Source: SAR324 cluster bacterium (GTDB lineage: Bacteria > SAR324 > NAC60-12). From it: a stretch of DNA of 64,000 nt. The stretch is from NCBI GenBank assembly GCA_015231825.1, contig JADGAV010000004.1, positions 208,873-272,872 on the forward strand, written 5' to 3'. Shown here one piece after another: positions 36,584-46,723 of the stretch. The notes beneath the pieces were generated by a model, which made no database searches, was not told the origin of the DNA, and saw only the letters and a program-made list of their open reading frames with translations. Numbering within the stretch: the stretch's first letter is position 1; the number at the start of each line of letters is the position of its first letter. The position numbers and the translations under genes were made by a program.

Positions 36584-36894
36584 GTTGGTTTCAGAAAATT
36601 GGTCAGGAAAAGAACGAAGAAGAGAATCCGATAATTTATCTTTCTCCGGAAGCGTTGCAACATGTGCATGTAATGCCTTCGGAAGAATTTGAATCCTTCC
36701 AGAATTCACCTGAATTTGTTCCGGGGGGACGTTTGATGGAAGTCAGTCGGCAATATAGTTACACTCTGAGGAAAGTTGCAGTTCTTCGGGAAGAAACGGT
36801 CAGCCTCTCCAATAATTGGAAGGTTGGGGGAAAGAAGGATGCTCCTTCAGTTGAAGCAATGAGCTTCTCTCCCGAACCAATTGATGGAATTTAA
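36580..36894 (+). CDS. Small hypothetical protein
   Basis: 104-residue hydrophilic protein, beginning MSWFQKIGQEKNEEEN and ending in an acidic, Pro-containing tail. AAGGAG lies about 8 nt before the ATG. It has no membrane segment and no recognised domain. Its stop codon abuts the stop of the convergent clpB gene. Confidence 0.55.
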   Translation: MSWFQKIGQEKNEEENPIIYLSPEALQHVHVMPSEEFESFQNSPEFVPGGRLMEVSRQYSYTLRKVAVLREETVSLSNNWKVGGKKDAPSVEAMSFSPEPIDGI

Positions 36895-39492
36895 TTAGGA
36901 AAGTTGCTGGAATACAATCCTTCCGTCCACAATATCTGCAAGTATTTGCTGACCACTGCTTACTTTTCCTTCCAGGAGGGCCTTTCCCATCGGTGTTTCA
37001 ATCTCTTTTTGAATGGCCCTCTTCAAAGGACGGGCTCCATAAACAGGATCATATCCCATCTCAGCCAGGAAATTGACGGCCTCATCGCTGAGAGTCAATT
37101 TTATTTGCATGTCCTCCAGGCGTTTTTCCAGATATCGCAGTTGTATCGAGACGATTTCCTTGATCTGCTCACGCAGCAGGGGACGGAAAACAATCAGGTC
37201 ATCAACACGATTAAGAAATTCCGGACGAAAATATTTCCGCAGCTCTCCTTCCAACTGTTGTTTCCTTTCATCAAATGTCTTAGATCCCTGACCATTTTCT
37301 CCTGAAAACAAATGATTGCCAATATTTGAGGTCATGATGACAATCGTATTTTTAAAGTCCACAGTTTTCCCATGGGAGTCAGTCAGTCGTCCATCATCGA
37401 GCAGTTGCAGTAAAATGTTGAAAACATCAGGATGTGCTTTTTCAATCTCGTCAAATAAAATAACGCTATAGGGACGTCTGCGCACAGCCTCAGTTAATTG
37501 ACCACCTTCCTCATAGCCCACATATCCTGGAGGGGCGCCAATTAAGCGGGCGACCGCGTGTTTTTCCATATATTCAGACATGTCGATGCGGATCATATTC
37601 TGTTCATCATCAAATAAAAATTCAGCCAGGGCCCGAGCAAGTTCCGTCTTTCCAACACCGGTGGAACCGAGAAAAATAAAACTGCCTATCGGGCGGTTGG
37701 GGTCATTGATTCCTGAACGTGCACGAATCACCGCATCCGACACGCCTTCGATGGCATCATTCTGCCCGACAACACGTTGGTGCAGCTGTTCTGGAAGTCT
37801 CAAAAACTTTTCTGATTCTCCTTCCAGCATTTTTTTCACCGGAATTCCTGTCCATCGGGAAACTATTTCAGCAATATCCTCGGCATCAACTTCCTCTTTC
37901 AATAAACGGTTTTCTGAAGAATTATCCTGATTCTGCTCTTTTTCCATCTGTTTGATTAGCTCAGGAAGTTTTCCGTATTCCAACTGTGCCGCCTGTTCCA
38001 GGTTGTAGTCCCGCTTTGCCTGCTCAATCGCCAATCGCGTTTTTTCAATTTCCTGCTTGAGGTCACTGACCTGATGAAGATCCTCTTTTTCCTTTTGCCA
38101 TTGAATTGTGAGGGCATCCAGTTTATTTTTCAATTCTGCAAGTTCTTTGGACAAAAATCCCAAACGTGATTTGGAGGCACTGTCCGATTCTTTTTTCAAC
38201 GCTTCCTTCTCGATTTCCAATTGCAGCACACGACGTGAAATTTCATCCATCTCAACCGGCATGGAATCAATTTCAACACGAAGTTTTGCAGCGGCTTCAT
38301 CTATTAAATCAATGGCTTTATCAGGAAGAAAACGATCATTGATGTAGCGGTGAGACAATGTTGCTCCAGCAATCAAAGCACTGTCTTTGATCCTCACACC
38401 ATGATGAATCTCGTATCGTTCCTTCAGTCCTCTCAGTATTGAAATCGTATCTGCAACATCGGGTTGAAGCACCATCACAGGTTGAAATCGACGTTCCAAA
38501 GCAGGATCTTTTTCAATATATTTCTTGAATTCATCCAGGGTGGTTGCACCGATACAGTGCAGCTCTCCTCGCGCGAGCATGGGTTTGAGGAGGTTACCCG
38601 CATCCATGGATCCTTCAGTTTTTCCTGCACCTACGACGGTGTGCAATTCATCAATAAAAAGGACAATATTTCCTTCAGAATTTTGAACCTCATGCAGCAC
38701 GGCCTTAAGGCGTTCTTCAAACTCCCCCCGAAATTTCGCTCCTGCAATCAGTGCTCCCATATCGAGTGAAACCAGCTTCTTGTTTTTCAGACTTTCCGGT
38801 ATGTCACCTCGGGCCACTCTTTGTGCCAGTCCTTCCACAATGGCAGTCTTTCCAACACCCGGTTCTCCTATCAAGACCGGATTGTTTTTTGTTCGTCTCG
38901 AAAGGACCTGAATCACACGCCGAATCTCATCATCTCTTCCAATAACCGGATCCAGCTTTCCCTGATGAGCCATTTGAGTCAAATCTCTGCCATATTTTTC
39001 GAGGGCCTGATAGGTGTTTTCAGGATTGACAGAAGTCACTCTCTGGCTTCCCCGTACCTCCTTCAAAACCTTCAGAACATCTTGTCGGAGAACCCCTTTT
39101 TGGGAAAGAAAAGCTCCTGCTTCGCCTCGACGGCCTTCTGCAAGCAATGCCAGGAGCAAATGCTCCACGCTGACATACTCGTCCTGAAATTGTTTCAACT
39201 CGTCTTCCGCACGGACAAATGCCTGACTCAAGCCTGCACTGGCATACAATTGACCATTCCCTTCACCCGTCACTACAGGAAGTTGTTCAAGCTTATGCTG
39301 GACTTCTTCAGCGATTTTCTTCGTTTCCAAGCCCAGCTTTTCCAAAATGCTGGGTACCAGACCGTCTGCTTGTTCCAGCAATCCCTGCAGGAGGTGCAAG
39401 GTCGTAATTTCAGTGTTCTTTGCGCGGATGGCAGCAGAATTAGCAGCATTGACTGCTTCCAGTGCTTTTTCAGTAAACTTTTGCGGATTCAT
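36895..39492 (-). CDS. clpB: ATP-dependent disaggregase ClpB
   Basis: 865 residues, full length. Hexameric AAA+ chaperone that resolubilises protein aggregates with DnaK. Domains in order: N-terminal Clp repeat domain (1-145), AAA1 with [14 protein letters not shown], the coiled-coil middle domain (about 405-525) that distinguishes ClpB from ClpA/ClpC, AAA2 with [14 protein letters not shown] and [11 protein letters not shown], and the C-terminal D2-small domain. GAAGGAG stands before the ATG. A perfect CIRCE operator 64-108 nt upstream marks it as HrcA-repressed and heat-inducible. Confidence 0.97.
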   Translation of the reverse strand: MNPQKFTEKALEAVNAANSAAIRAKNTEITTLHLLQGLLEQADGLVPSILEKLGLETKKIAEEVQHKLEQLPVVTGEGNGQLYASAGLSQAFVRAEDELKQFQDEYVSVEHLLLALLAEGRRGEAGAFLSQKGVLRQDVLKVLKEVRGSQRVTSVNPENTYQALEKYGRDLTQMAHQGKLDPVIGRDDEIRRVIQVLSRRTKNNPVLIGEPGVGKTAIVEGLAQRVARGDIPESLKNKKLVSLDMGALIAGAKFRGEFEERLKAVLHEVQNSEGNIVLFIDELHTVVGAGKTEGSMDAGNLLKPMLARGELHCIGATTLDEFKKYIEKDPALERRFQPVMVLQPDVADTISILRGLKERYEIHHGVRIKDSALIAGATLSHRYINDRFLPDKAIDLIDEAAAKLRVEIDSMPVEMDEISRRVLQLEIEKEALKKESDSASKSRLGFLSKELAELKNKLDALTIQWQKEKEDLHQVSDLKQEIEKTRLAIEQAKRDYNLEQAAQLEYGKLPELIKQMEKEQNQDNSSENRLLKEEVDAEDIAEIVSRWTGIPVKKMLEGESEKFLRLPEQLHQRVVGQNDAIEGVSDAVIRARSGINDPNRPIGSFIFLGSTGVGKTELARALAEFLFDDEQNMIRIDMSEYMEKHAVARLIGAPPGYVGYEEGGQLTEAVRRRPYSVILFDEIEKAHPDVFNILLQLLDDGRLTDSHGKTVDFKNTIVIMTSNIGNHLFSGENGQGSKTFDERKQQLEGELRKYFRPEFLNRVDDLIVFRPLLREQIKEIVSIQLRYLEKRLEDMQIKLTLSDEAVNFLAEMGYDPVYGARPLKRAIQKEIETPMGKALLEGKVSSGQQILADIVDGRIVFQQLS

Positions 39493-39555
39493 CTGGGACT
39501 CCTTCTTCAGTCAGAAATACTCGCTTCTGAGTTCGTTTCTATAAATTCTATAATT

Positions 39556-39600
39556 GAATATTTGTTAGCACTCACTTTAATAGAGTGCTAACAAATATTC
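39556..39600 (-). promoter_or_regulatory. CIRCE element (HrcA operator) upstream of clpB
   Basis: TTAGCACTC at 39565-39573 and GAGTGCTAA at 39583-39591 with a 9-bp spacer are the exact CIRCE consensus. Here the inverted repeat is longer: 18-bp perfect arms at 39556-39573 and 39583-39600. It lies 64-108 nt upstream of the clpB start, in the leader. HrcA binding there represses transcription until heat stress. hrcA itself is not in the window. Confidence 0.95.
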
Positions 39601-39961
39601 AAGCTTAAATTCCAGAAAATAAAGGATTTTTTGGCAAGTAAACCATAGGACAGATATAAATGCCCTGAGAGGATTGGATTCCTGATAAAGAAGAGCAATA
39701 TTATACGGAAAACCGGGAAACGTTGCTTCGAGCATCTGCGAAATTTGTCTAACCCCGTGCCGGGGTCGCTCAATTGGACGTTAAGTTCGGTTCTTGATAC
39801 CGGGCATTGAATCCTTTGCATGAAGATCGAACCTTACCAGTTCGTAAATTTTTCAAAAGTATCTATTTCAAGCAGTTCAATACGTGATCTCATGAATTCA
39901 GCAAGGGATCACTTCGGCAACCGGAATATATATTTTCGATTGTCTCCCATATCAGGACATT
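39601..39961. other. 361-bp gap upstream of clpB, no gene seen
   Basis: The gap lies between the clpB control region and the ridA stop. A small GC-rich hairpin (ACCCCG-TGC-CGGGGT) sits at 39752-39766 without a T-run, so I do not call it a terminator. Nothing else is recognisable. Confidence 0.4.
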
Positions 39962-40315
39962 TTAAAGTGCTGCAATCACTGATATTTCAACGTTAAACTG
40001 AGGAGCAGCCAATTTCGATTCAACACAGGCTCGGCAAGGGGTCTGTTCAGGAACGACCCAGGCATCCCAGACAGCATTCATTTCATTGAAATGCGAAATA
40101 TCCGTCATCCAAATCGTTGCGGAAATCAATTTGCTTTTGTCGGTTCCTGCTTCAGATAAAAGCCCATCAATCTGTTCAAGGATCACTTCTGTTTGCCGGG
40201 CCACTGATTCTCCCGGGGCGGTCTGCGCAACTTGCCCTGCGGTATAGACCGTATTTCCATGTATAACCAACTGACTCATTCGATTTCCTACTTTGATGCG
40301 CTTTATTTCTGACAT
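39962..40315 (-). CDS. RidA-family protein (reactive imine deaminase-like)
   Basis: 117 residues, single RidA/YjgF domain. It hydrolyses reactive enamines/imines released by PLP enzymes. The active-site Arg is in PCRACVESKLAAPQF, and the N-terminal VIHGNTVYTAGQVAQ is typical. Subfamily cannot be fixed. AAAGGAG precedes the ATG by about 7 nt. It stands alone between two gaps, downstream of nothing on its strand in the window except the gap up to the divergent PhoX-like gene. Confidence 0.9.
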   Translation of the reverse strand: MSEIKRIKVGNRMSQLVIHGNTVYTAGQVAQTAPGESVARQTEVILEQIDGLLSEAGTDKSKLISATIWMTDISHFNEMNAVWDAWVVPEQTPCRACVESKLAAPQFNVEISVIAAL

Positions 40316-40785
40316 TGTTTGCTCCTTTCAATGTTTTAGAAGAGGGCCTAACCGCCTATTGATTCAAAACCCGAATCGTAGCACCCAACGAAAAAATCGT
40401 CAATTTTTTGCAGTGCAGAAAAGCCACACTAAGAATTTACCGAGGACATAGGGACTTTTTGTTACAATCAACTGAGGAAGCGTAAAGCAAATCAAAATAA
40501 ATCCATTCGATATTCTACATAACCTGACCGTTTTCCTGTTTTCAAGGAAGGATTGATGAGAAAGACATATAAGAATTCACCCACCCGCATGCTTTCCATA
40601 GAGTAGAGACTGCCATCAATTGAGCAATTTTTAACAGCTCATTCCTGGTGTTCGGATGAATCTTGACATCAAAAATCGCGACGGGTACTCTACGGAATTA
40701 TTTTCATTTTATTCCACCTCATCCGGTTTTTCATTTTGACCTGGAGCTTTGATTTGATCAACCAGCGACACTCAGGAGTCCAACA
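40316..40785. other. 470-bp divergent gap, possible short remnant
   Basis: The gap lies between ridA (minus) and the PhoX-like gene (plus) and must hold both promoters. On the minus strand a 35-codon frame at 40492-40599 reads protein-like (MESMRVGEFLYVFLINPSL) but has no family or ribosome site I can support. No recognisable Pho box was found. Confidence 0.35.
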
Positions 40786-42516
40786 ATGCAAACATCTTTG
40801 AAGTGCTTGGGGTTAACTATTTTGTTGACCCTACTAATGCCGGTTCACAGCGTATATTCTGCAGAAAAAAACCTCATACGAATCGCTACCATGCCGTCAG
40901 GAGCAGAAGTGACCGGTCTCAGCCACAATGCATTCGGGGAACTCTTCGTCAATGCACAGCATCCTGGGGGTAAAAATGCTTTCAAAGAAGGTCTCAAGCC
41001 GGCGTTGGTAGGATATATCGCGGGATTTGACAGTCGAACATTTGCTGGCTCAAGTATGGCGATTCCTGGAGAAAGTGATGAAGTCCATGTTGCATCAGGG
41101 AAATATGTCACGTTTGCAAAGGCAGGCGATAAGTTAGGCAGCGGTCAGCTGTTTGGCGGAGTCTATGACCGTTTTGGAAAACTGATGTATGTTTCAAATG
41201 CCCCTGATTTCAATGGATTCATTCCGATCAGCGCAAACAAAGCTTATTTGTATACTGCATGGGAAGGTGCCGGTCGAGATGGAGCCAGTGCCGTCAGCCG
41301 CTTACTGCTCAACCGTGTCCGTGGTGAGTGGGAAGCCGATCTGCAAAGTTCAAAAATGATTGATCTTTCTTCAGTCGATGGCGGCTTTGTCATGTGCTCT
41401 GGCATTGTGACCCCATGGGGAACTGCACTGATGGCAGAAGAGTACTTTTACTACGGAACCGAAGTTTGGAATCATCCCTACAATCATGACGCCGATGAAA
41501 GAGCAGATTTTCTTGGAGGGAATGATGTTTCTTACATCAGACCAAAATCTATGAACAAATATCTTGGAGGGATGTCCAATCCCTACCGATACGGCTATAT
41601 GATTGAAGCCAGCAATGCTGCCTCCACTGATGCACCGGAGCTTGTCAAACACTATGCTACCGGTCGTTTGAGTCATGAAACTGCTGCGGTCATGCCCGAT
41701 ATGAAAACCGTATATATGAGCGATGACGATTCCGGAGCCTATGTCGGTAAAAAATACAACACTGCATCAGGCGGCGTATTTTTCAAATTTGTTGCAGACA
41801 CAAAGGGAGATCTCAGTGCCGGCACTCTTTATGCGGCGAAACTCATGCAGGACCAGGGGAATGATCCCCGAAAGGTCGGTTTTGACGTTCAGTGGATTAT
41901 GCTCGGCCACGGCAGCAATGCCCAAATTAAAGGATGGATTGCCGAATACGATCAGATCAAAGTTTCAGACTATCAGGAAGGAAAATCGAGCTATATTTCG
42001 AATGATCAGGTCAACAACTGGGCTGAAGGACGCACCGGATCTGATCTTGATGGTGACGGGAATATAGAATCCTACCAGGATGACCGTCCTGCATTCCTGG
42101 AAAGCAGAAAGGCTGCAGCGGCTTTGGGTGCTACCAACGAATGGGACAAACTGGAAGGAGTCACTTCACACGGAAACAAAGTATATCTCGGCGTTTCTGC
42201 TATCTCTTATCCGATGGACAAAACCTGGGGTCATCTTGACTGGAAAACCGGCAAAAAAGATCCAAATCAGCAAGCTGCCATTGCCCTCAATCGTGAAGAT
42301 TGCGGAGGCATATACATCGCAGAAACTGAAGCCGATTTCAATGTCACACGACTGGATCCGCTGATCATCGGAAAAACCATTGAGGGGAAGCAATGCAGTC
42401 CTGACTTGCCTGCAAATCCTGACAATATTCTTGCCATGCCGGATGGCAGTCTGATGATTGGTGAAGATGCCGGCAAGAAAAAACATCCGTTGGACATGCT
42501 ATGGATGGTCCGCTGA
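40786..42516 (+). CDS. PhoX-like (DUF839) secreted phosphatase
   Basis: 576 residues with a Sec signal peptide (about residues 1-25, ending VYSA). DUF839/PhoX beta-propeller family; PhoX is a Ca/Fe-dependent alkaline phosphatase of marine bacteria. Visible landmarks are GLSHNAFGELFVNAQHPGG, RLSHETAAVMPDMKTVYMSDD, and a calcium-type Asp-rich loop GSDLDGDGNIESYQDD near residue 425. Whether it hydrolyses phosphomonoesters or only shares the fold is uncertain. Its TGA abuts the ATG of the deaminase gene, so they are translationally linked. AGGAG precedes the start. Confidence 0.82.
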   Translation: MQTSLKCLGLTILLTLLMPVHSVYSAEKNLIRIATMPSGAEVTGLSHNAFGELFVNAQHPGGKNAFKEGLKPALVGYIAGFDSRTFAGSSMAIPGESDEVHVASGKYVTFAKAGDKLGSGQLFGGVYDRFGKLMYVSNAPDFNGFIPISANKAYLYTAWEGAGRDGASAVSRLLLNRVRGEWEADLQSSKMIDLSSVDGGFVMCSGIVTPWGTALMAEEYFYYGTEVWNHPYNHDADERADFLGGNDVSYIRPKSMNKYLGGMSNPYRYGYMIEASNAASTDAPELVKHYATGRLSHETAAVMPDMKTVYMSDDDSGAYVGKKYNTASGGVFFKFVADTKGDLSAGTLYAAKLMQDQGNDPRKVGFDVQWIMLGHGSNAQIKGWIAEYDQIKVSDYQEGKSSYISNDQVNNWAEGRTGSDLDGDGNIESYQDDRPAFLESRKAAAALGATNEWDKLEGVTSHGNKVYLGVSAISYPMDKTWGHLDWKTGKKDPNQQAAIALNREDCGGIYIAETEADFNVTRLDPLIIGKTIEGKQCSPDLPANPDNILAMPDGSLMIGEDAGKKKHPLDMLWMVR

Positions 42517-43005
42517 ATGAAGGATACACTCTTTTATCTCAAACAGGCAAATAAAGAAGCATGGGAGGCGAGAAAAAGAGGAAACACTCCTTTTGGTGCA
42601 ATCCTGGTCGGACCTGATGGAAAAATCCTTCTCCGTCAGGGAAATATCGAAATCACCGAAAAGGATTGTACCGGTCACGCTGAGAGTGCATTAATGCGGA
42701 GAGCATCTATTAAATATTCAAAAGACTTCCTTTGGGAATGTATTCTATATTCAACCTTTGAACCGTGTGCGATGTGCAGCGGAGCTGTTTATTGGGGAAA
42801 TGTCGGAAAGCTTGTTTTCGGCACCACTGAGAAACGACTTTTGGAACTCACTGGTGACGACGCACAAAACCCAACATTTGATTTACCCTGCCGGGAAATC
42901 TTCGCTCGCGGGCAGAAGAAAATTAAAGTGCTTGGACCTTTTCCTGAATTTGAAGAGGAATCTATAAAACCTCATGAAGGATTCTGGAATAAAAACCGCA
43001 GCTAG
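42517..43005 (+). CDS. Nucleoside/guanine deaminase-like zinc enzyme
   Basis: 162 residues of the cytidine-deaminase-like superfamily. Zinc ligands and acid are in GHAESALMRRA (His, Glu) and TFEPCAMCSGAVYW (two Cys). The AVYW after the second Cys and the C-terminal HEGFW are typical of GuaD-like nucleoside deaminases rather than tRNA deaminase TadA. It would deaminate guanine or a related purine. Gene starts directly after the PhoX-like stop and precedes a nucleoside-type ABC importer by 58 nt, supporting a purine scavenging role. Confidence 0.85.
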   Translation: MKDTLFYLKQANKEAWEARKRGNTPFGAILVGPDGKILLRQGNIEITEKDCTGHAESALMRRASIKYSKDFLWECILYSTFEPCAMCSGAVYWGNVGKLVFGTTEKRLLELTGDDAQNPTFDLPCREIFARGQKKIKVLGPFPEFEEESIKPHEGFWNKNRS

Positions 43006-43063
43006 TCCGGTACTCCCCTTGCGGGTATGAGCTGCTACTGAAAACAATAGAAGAGGAGAAGCT

Positions 43064-44041
43064 ATGAAAATGTTGAAACGAATTCTGCTGATCTGGTCAG
43101 CAATTGGGATGATATCTTCCTCAGTATTGGCCGCTGAAACCAAGTTGGCATTGGTCATCCCCAGTACAATTGACGACCTTGCCTGGTCGCAGGCGATGTA
43201 TCAGGGTATTAAAGATGCGCAGACGGAGCTGGGGGCCGACAAGCTCACCTTTGAGGTGAGTGAAAGGCTCTGGAACGCAGTGGATGCCGGTGCAGCCATC
43301 AGACAGTACGCATTGAAAGGATTCAATATTATCATCGCACACGGTGCTCAATACCAAAGTCTTCTGGCGGACATTGCCCCGGACTTTCCAAAAACCTCTT
43401 TTGCGTATGGAACCGGATTCAACACTCCGGAACCCAATATTTTTGCATACGATCCCCATGCCCAGGAAGGCGCATATCTGCTAGGAATGCTGGCCGGCCT
43501 GACAACCAGGTCCGGCATAATCGGGCTCGTGGGGCCGATCAAGGCAGGTGACGCAATCAAATACAATAAGGGATTCGAACAGGGAGTGATGTCTGTAAAT
43601 TCAAAGGCCAAGGTGAGAGTTGCCTACACCGGAAGCTTTGGTGATCTTGTTGCCGCAGGAGAGATTGCAAGAACACATATTAAGGCAGGTGCGGATGTCC
43701 TGACAGGAACCTCTCAACAAACTGTTGGAGCAATCAACGTCGTGGCAGAAAAAGAAGGTCTGGTCTGGCTTTCTTCTGACATGGACCAGAAATCAATCGC
43801 GCCAAAAACAGTGCTGGCTGCTCAGGTTTATAATTTTAAAAATGTGATTTTGAATATTGTTAAAAACAGGGCCAGCGGAGTGTATGGTGGCAAACACCTT
43901 GAACTTTCCTTCGCCAATGGTGGTCTCATTTTGAATTTCAATGATGCAATCATCGGAATTGCTCCAAAAAATGCCAGGGAAAAAATTCTTGCAGCAAAAG
44001 AAAAAATCATTGATGGTTCACTGAAAATAGAATTGAACTAA
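43064..44041 (+). CDS. BMP-family ABC transporter substrate-binding protein
   Basis: 325 residues, BMP/PnrA type, which binds purine nucleosides in characterised members. Sec signal peptide at the N-terminus (MKMLKRILLIWSAIGMISSS). Landmarks are the N-terminal LALVIPSTIDDLAWSQAMYQG, GFNIIIAHGAQY, and GIIGLVGPI. GAAGAGGAG precedes the ATG. It is first of a four-gene importer (ATPase and two permeases follow), separated from the ATPase by a strong hairpin that may boost its relative level. Confidence 0.92.
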   Translation: MKMLKRILLIWSAIGMISSSVLAAETKLALVIPSTIDDLAWSQAMYQGIKDAQTELGADKLTFEVSERLWNAVDAGAAIRQYALKGFNIIIAHGAQYQSLLADIAPDFPKTSFAYGTGFNTPEPNIFAYDPHAQEGAYLLGMLAGLTTRSGIIGLVGPIKAGDAIKYNKGFEQGVMSVNSKAKVRVAYTGSFGDLVAAGEIARTHIKAGADVLTGTSQQTVGAINVVAEKEGLVWLSSDMDQKSIAPKTVLAAQVYNFKNVILNIVKNRASGVYGGKHLELSFANGGLILNFNDAIIGIAPKNAREKILAAKEKIIDGSLKIELN

Positions 44042-44056
44042 AAAGTCCAATGGATA

Positions 44057-44086
44057 GACCTCATGATCCGATGCCTTCATGAGGTC
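44057..44086 (+). other. Intercistronic hairpin between binding protein and ATPase genes
   Basis: Perfect 9-bp stem GACCTCATG / CATGAGGTC around a 12-nt loop, with no following T-run. Its place just after a binding-protein gene is the usual site of mRNA-processing or stabilising hairpins that raise binding-protein levels over the membrane parts. It could also act as a weak terminator. Confidence 0.65.
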
Positions 44087-44103
44087 CTCACCTAGAAGCA
44101 ATC

Positions 44104-45639
44104 ATGTCCCTCGATATTCAAAATCTTGAATTTAGAAGCATATCAAAACGATTTCCCGGAGTGTTGGCATGTGACAATGTCAATCTCAAACTACGCAAAG
44201 GAGAGATTCTCGCTCTTCTGGGCGAAAACGGTGCCGGTAAAACCACACTAATGAATATCCTTTACGGGCTTTATCAACCCGATGAGGGAGAAATCTTGAT
44301 CAATGGCCGGCAAGTCAGCATCGATTCTCCACAAAAAGCTGGTGAAATGGGAATAGGGATGGTCCATCAGCATTTTATGCTGGTTCCCAATCTGACGGTG
44401 AAGGAAAATGTCGCCCTTTGCATGTACAACGATTCATTTTTTGAACTCGATCACAAGGCAGTCAATGCTAAAATCAGGGAAATTTCAGAGCGGCACACAA
44501 TCAAAATTGATCCCGACTCCTATATCTGGAAACTGAGTGTCGGGGAACAGCAGAGAGTTGAGCTGATAAAAAGTCTTTCTCTTGGCGCCAATCTTCTGAT
44601 CCTGGATGAGCCGACCGCGGTCCTAACACCCCAGGAAACCGAAGAATTGATCAATCTTTTAAAAGAAATGGCCGCCGGTGGTTGCTCCATCATTTTTATC
44701 AGCCACAAATTAAATGAAGTCAAGGCAGTGAGCAATCTCATTGCAGTGCTGCGCGACGGCAGGCTTGTTTACCACGGAAATACCAATGATCACTCCACTG
44801 ATGAACTGGCAACTCTGATGGCGGGTCGAAGCATTTCACTCCCGGTTGCAAAGGAGAAGCAGCCCAGTGACGAAATTGTGCTCGAACTACAGAATGTTTC
44901 GGCGATGAGTGACCGGGACACACCGGCCCTCAACAAACTCAATCTTTCTATTCATAGAGGAGAGATTCTCGGATTGGCGGGAGTTTCCGGGAATGGCCAA
45001 ACCGAACTGGCAGAAGTGATCAACGGATTGCGTGAAGTGACTGAAGGTAAAATTCTTCTTGACAATGAGGAGATCAGCAATCGTTCTCCACAAAAAATTA
45101 TCAACAAAGGAATGGGATATATTCCCGCCGACAGACTCCATGAAGGAACCGTCTCTTCCTTTTCTGTAAAAGAGAATATCATCCTCAAAGATTACGCAAA
45201 TCCCTCATTTTCAAAAGCAACTTTTTTGTTAAATAAAACGATTTCCGACTATTCCGAAGAGCTGGTCAGTAAATTCAACATAAAAACTCCCGGTATTGAG
45301 ACCACATGCGCTTCGCTCTCAGGAGGCAACATCCAAAAAGTCATTCTTTCACGAGAAATCACCAGAAATCCAAAAGTGCTTGTTGCCGTCTACCCCACAC
45401 GCGGGCTTGACCTGGGAGCCGCAGAGTTTGTCCACTCAAAACTTCTTGAGGCCAGAGACAATGATAAAGCGGTATTGCTTGTTTCCGAAGAACTCGAGGA
45501 ACTCATGAATTTATCTGACCGAATTGCCGTTATATATGAAGGTAAAATCTTAAAAATCATTCCAGCGAAAGAAGCGGAAAAATCTGAATTGGGACTTCTC
45601 ATGGCAGGGGTGCACAATGAAGCACAAGCAATTCAGTAG
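44104..45639 (+). CDS. Double-domain ABC ATPase for nucleoside/sugar import
   Basis: 511 residues with two ABC domains, as in BMP-family and ribose-type importers. First domain: LLGENGAGKTTLMNILYG, LSVGEQQRVELIKSL, LLILDEPTAVLTP. Second domain (from about residue 265): GVSGNGQTELAEVINGL as a degenerate Walker A, ASLSGGNIQKVILSREI, and VAVYPTRGLDLGA in place of the usual Walker B Glu, as is common in the family. The last 23 nt overlap the first permease gene. Confidence 0.95.
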   Translation: MSLDIQNLEFRSISKRFPGVLACDNVNLKLRKGEILALLGENGAGKTTLMNILYGLYQPDEGEILINGRQVSIDSPQKAGEMGIGMVHQHFMLVPNLTVKENVALCMYNDSFFELDHKAVNAKIREISERHTIKIDPDSYIWKLSVGEQQRVELIKSLSLGANLLILDEPTAVLTPQETEELINLLKEMAAGGCSIIFISHKLNEVKAVSNLIAVLRDGRLVYHGNTNDHSTDELATLMAGRSISLPVAKEKQPSDEIVLELQNVSAMSDRDTPALNKLNLSIHRGEILGLAGVSGNGQTELAEVINGLREVTEGKILLDNEEISNRSPQKIINKGMGYIPADRLHEGTVSSFSVKENIILKDYANPSFSKATFLLNKTISDYSEELVSKFNIKTPGIETTCASLSGGNIQKVILSREITRNPKVLVAVYPTRGLDLGAAEFVHSKLLEARDNDKAVLLVSEELEELMNLSDRIAVIYEGKILKIIPAKEAEKSELGLLMAGVHNEAQAIQ

Positions 45640-46723
45640 TCTGGCCTTCAACATCGGTATCACCGCTTTCAGCCTGTTTATTGCTCTTCTGATTGGTGCC
45701 GTCCTTTTCATGATCGCCGGGGCCAACCCTTTCACAGCCTATGCAGTGATGTTCACCGCACCGTTGCAGGATGTGTTTGGAATCACAGAGATGTTTGTTC
45801 GTGCCGCTCCTCTTCTGCTGGTCGCACTGGGAATTTCTATTTCTTTCCGAAGCGGAATACTGAACATAGGGGGCGAAGGACAAATCCTGATCGGTGCCAT
45901 CTTCGGACTGGTCGTCGCACTCTATTTTCCAAAAATGCACTGGTCCCTGATGATTCCCCTGGTTTTTCTTGCCAGTTTTCTTGGTGGTGCTCTTTGGGGA
46001 GGGATTGCAGGGTGGATGAAGGCCTACCTCAATGTTAATGAAATCCTCAGCACCGTGATGCTGAATTATGTGGCCATTCAAATCTATAACTTTCTCATAA
46101 GAGGTCCAATGATGGACAAAAATGAGGTTGTTTATGGAACAGGGGCGTCTCAGACTGCAAGGATTGCCAGAGAATATTGGCTCACAAAGCTGATTCCGGG
46201 TGCGAGAATGCACACTGGCATGATCTTCGCTGTGGTGATGGCGGTGATTGTCTTTTTCTTTTTGTGGAAAACCATCTACGGTTACCGAATGCGCGCGGTA
46301 GGGGTGGAAGTCAAAGCAGCTCGATATGCAGGAATCAACACGAAATGGTATCTGCTGCTGGCGATGATTTTTGCGGGCGGATTTGCAGGATTGGCAGGAT
46401 CGGTCGAGGTGCTCGGCGTTCACCATATGGGCCTGGAGTCAATTTCCGCAGGTTACGGATTCAGCGGGATCGTCGTGGCCCTTTTCGGTGGACTGCACCC
46501 CTTGGGAGCAATTCCTGCTTCCATCGTTTTTGGATTGCTGATCGTCGGGGCAGATATGATGCAACGAGCAGTTCAGGTTCCCGCCTATATCATTCTTGCC
46601 ATTCAGGGATTGATTATTCTCGCCATTGTTTCCAGCAACGTATTTATTACAAAAAAGTCAATGAAAGTAAAGGTTCTCAATCTCTTTAGAAAACCTGCAG
46701 GAAGGAGCCCGCATGCTCAGTGA
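45617..46723 (+). CDS. Nucleoside-type ABC transporter permease 1
   Basis: 368 residues, about nine membrane helices, BPD_transp_2 family (COG4603). The cytoplasmic loop contains RMRAVGVEVKAARYAGIN, and SFRSGILNIGGEGQILIGA is the conserved membrane-edge motif. It overlaps the ATPase gene by 23 nt and the second permease by 11 nt. It forms the heterodimeric pore with the next gene. Confidence 0.94.
   Translation: MKHKQFSSLAFNIGITAFSLFIALLIGAVLFMIAGANPFTAYAVMFTAPLQDVFGITEMFVRAAPLLLVALGISISFRSGILNIGGEGQILIGAIFGLVVALYFPKMHWSLMIPLVFLASFLGGALWGGIAGWMKAYLNVNEILSTVMLNYVAIQIYNFLIRGPMMDKNEVVYGTGASQTARIAREYWLTKLIPGARMHTGMIFAVVMAVIVFFFLWKTIYGYRMRAVGVEVKAARYAGINTKWYLLLAMIFAGGFAGLAGSVEVLGVHHMGLESISAGYGFSGIVVALFGGLHPLGAIPASIVFGLLIVGADMMQRAVQVPAYIILAIQGLIILAIVSSNVFITKKSMKVKVLNLFRKPAGRSPHAQ

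Noticed and set aside
38821..39591. 256-codon plus-strand frame opposite clpB
   Set aside because: It lies wholly within the clpB coding and control region and has shadow-like Ser/Phe/Leu composition; it also crosses the CIRCE arm.
39752..39766. GC-rich hairpin as a terminator
   Set aside because: The stem is only 6 bp and no T-run follows on either strand; no gene ends close by.
45599..46426. Long open frame on the minus strand opposite the nucleoside permease
   Set aside because: It is antisense to a clear membrane permease, its composition is His/Cys/Arg-rich without domain structure, and it has no ribosome site; it is a shadow frame.
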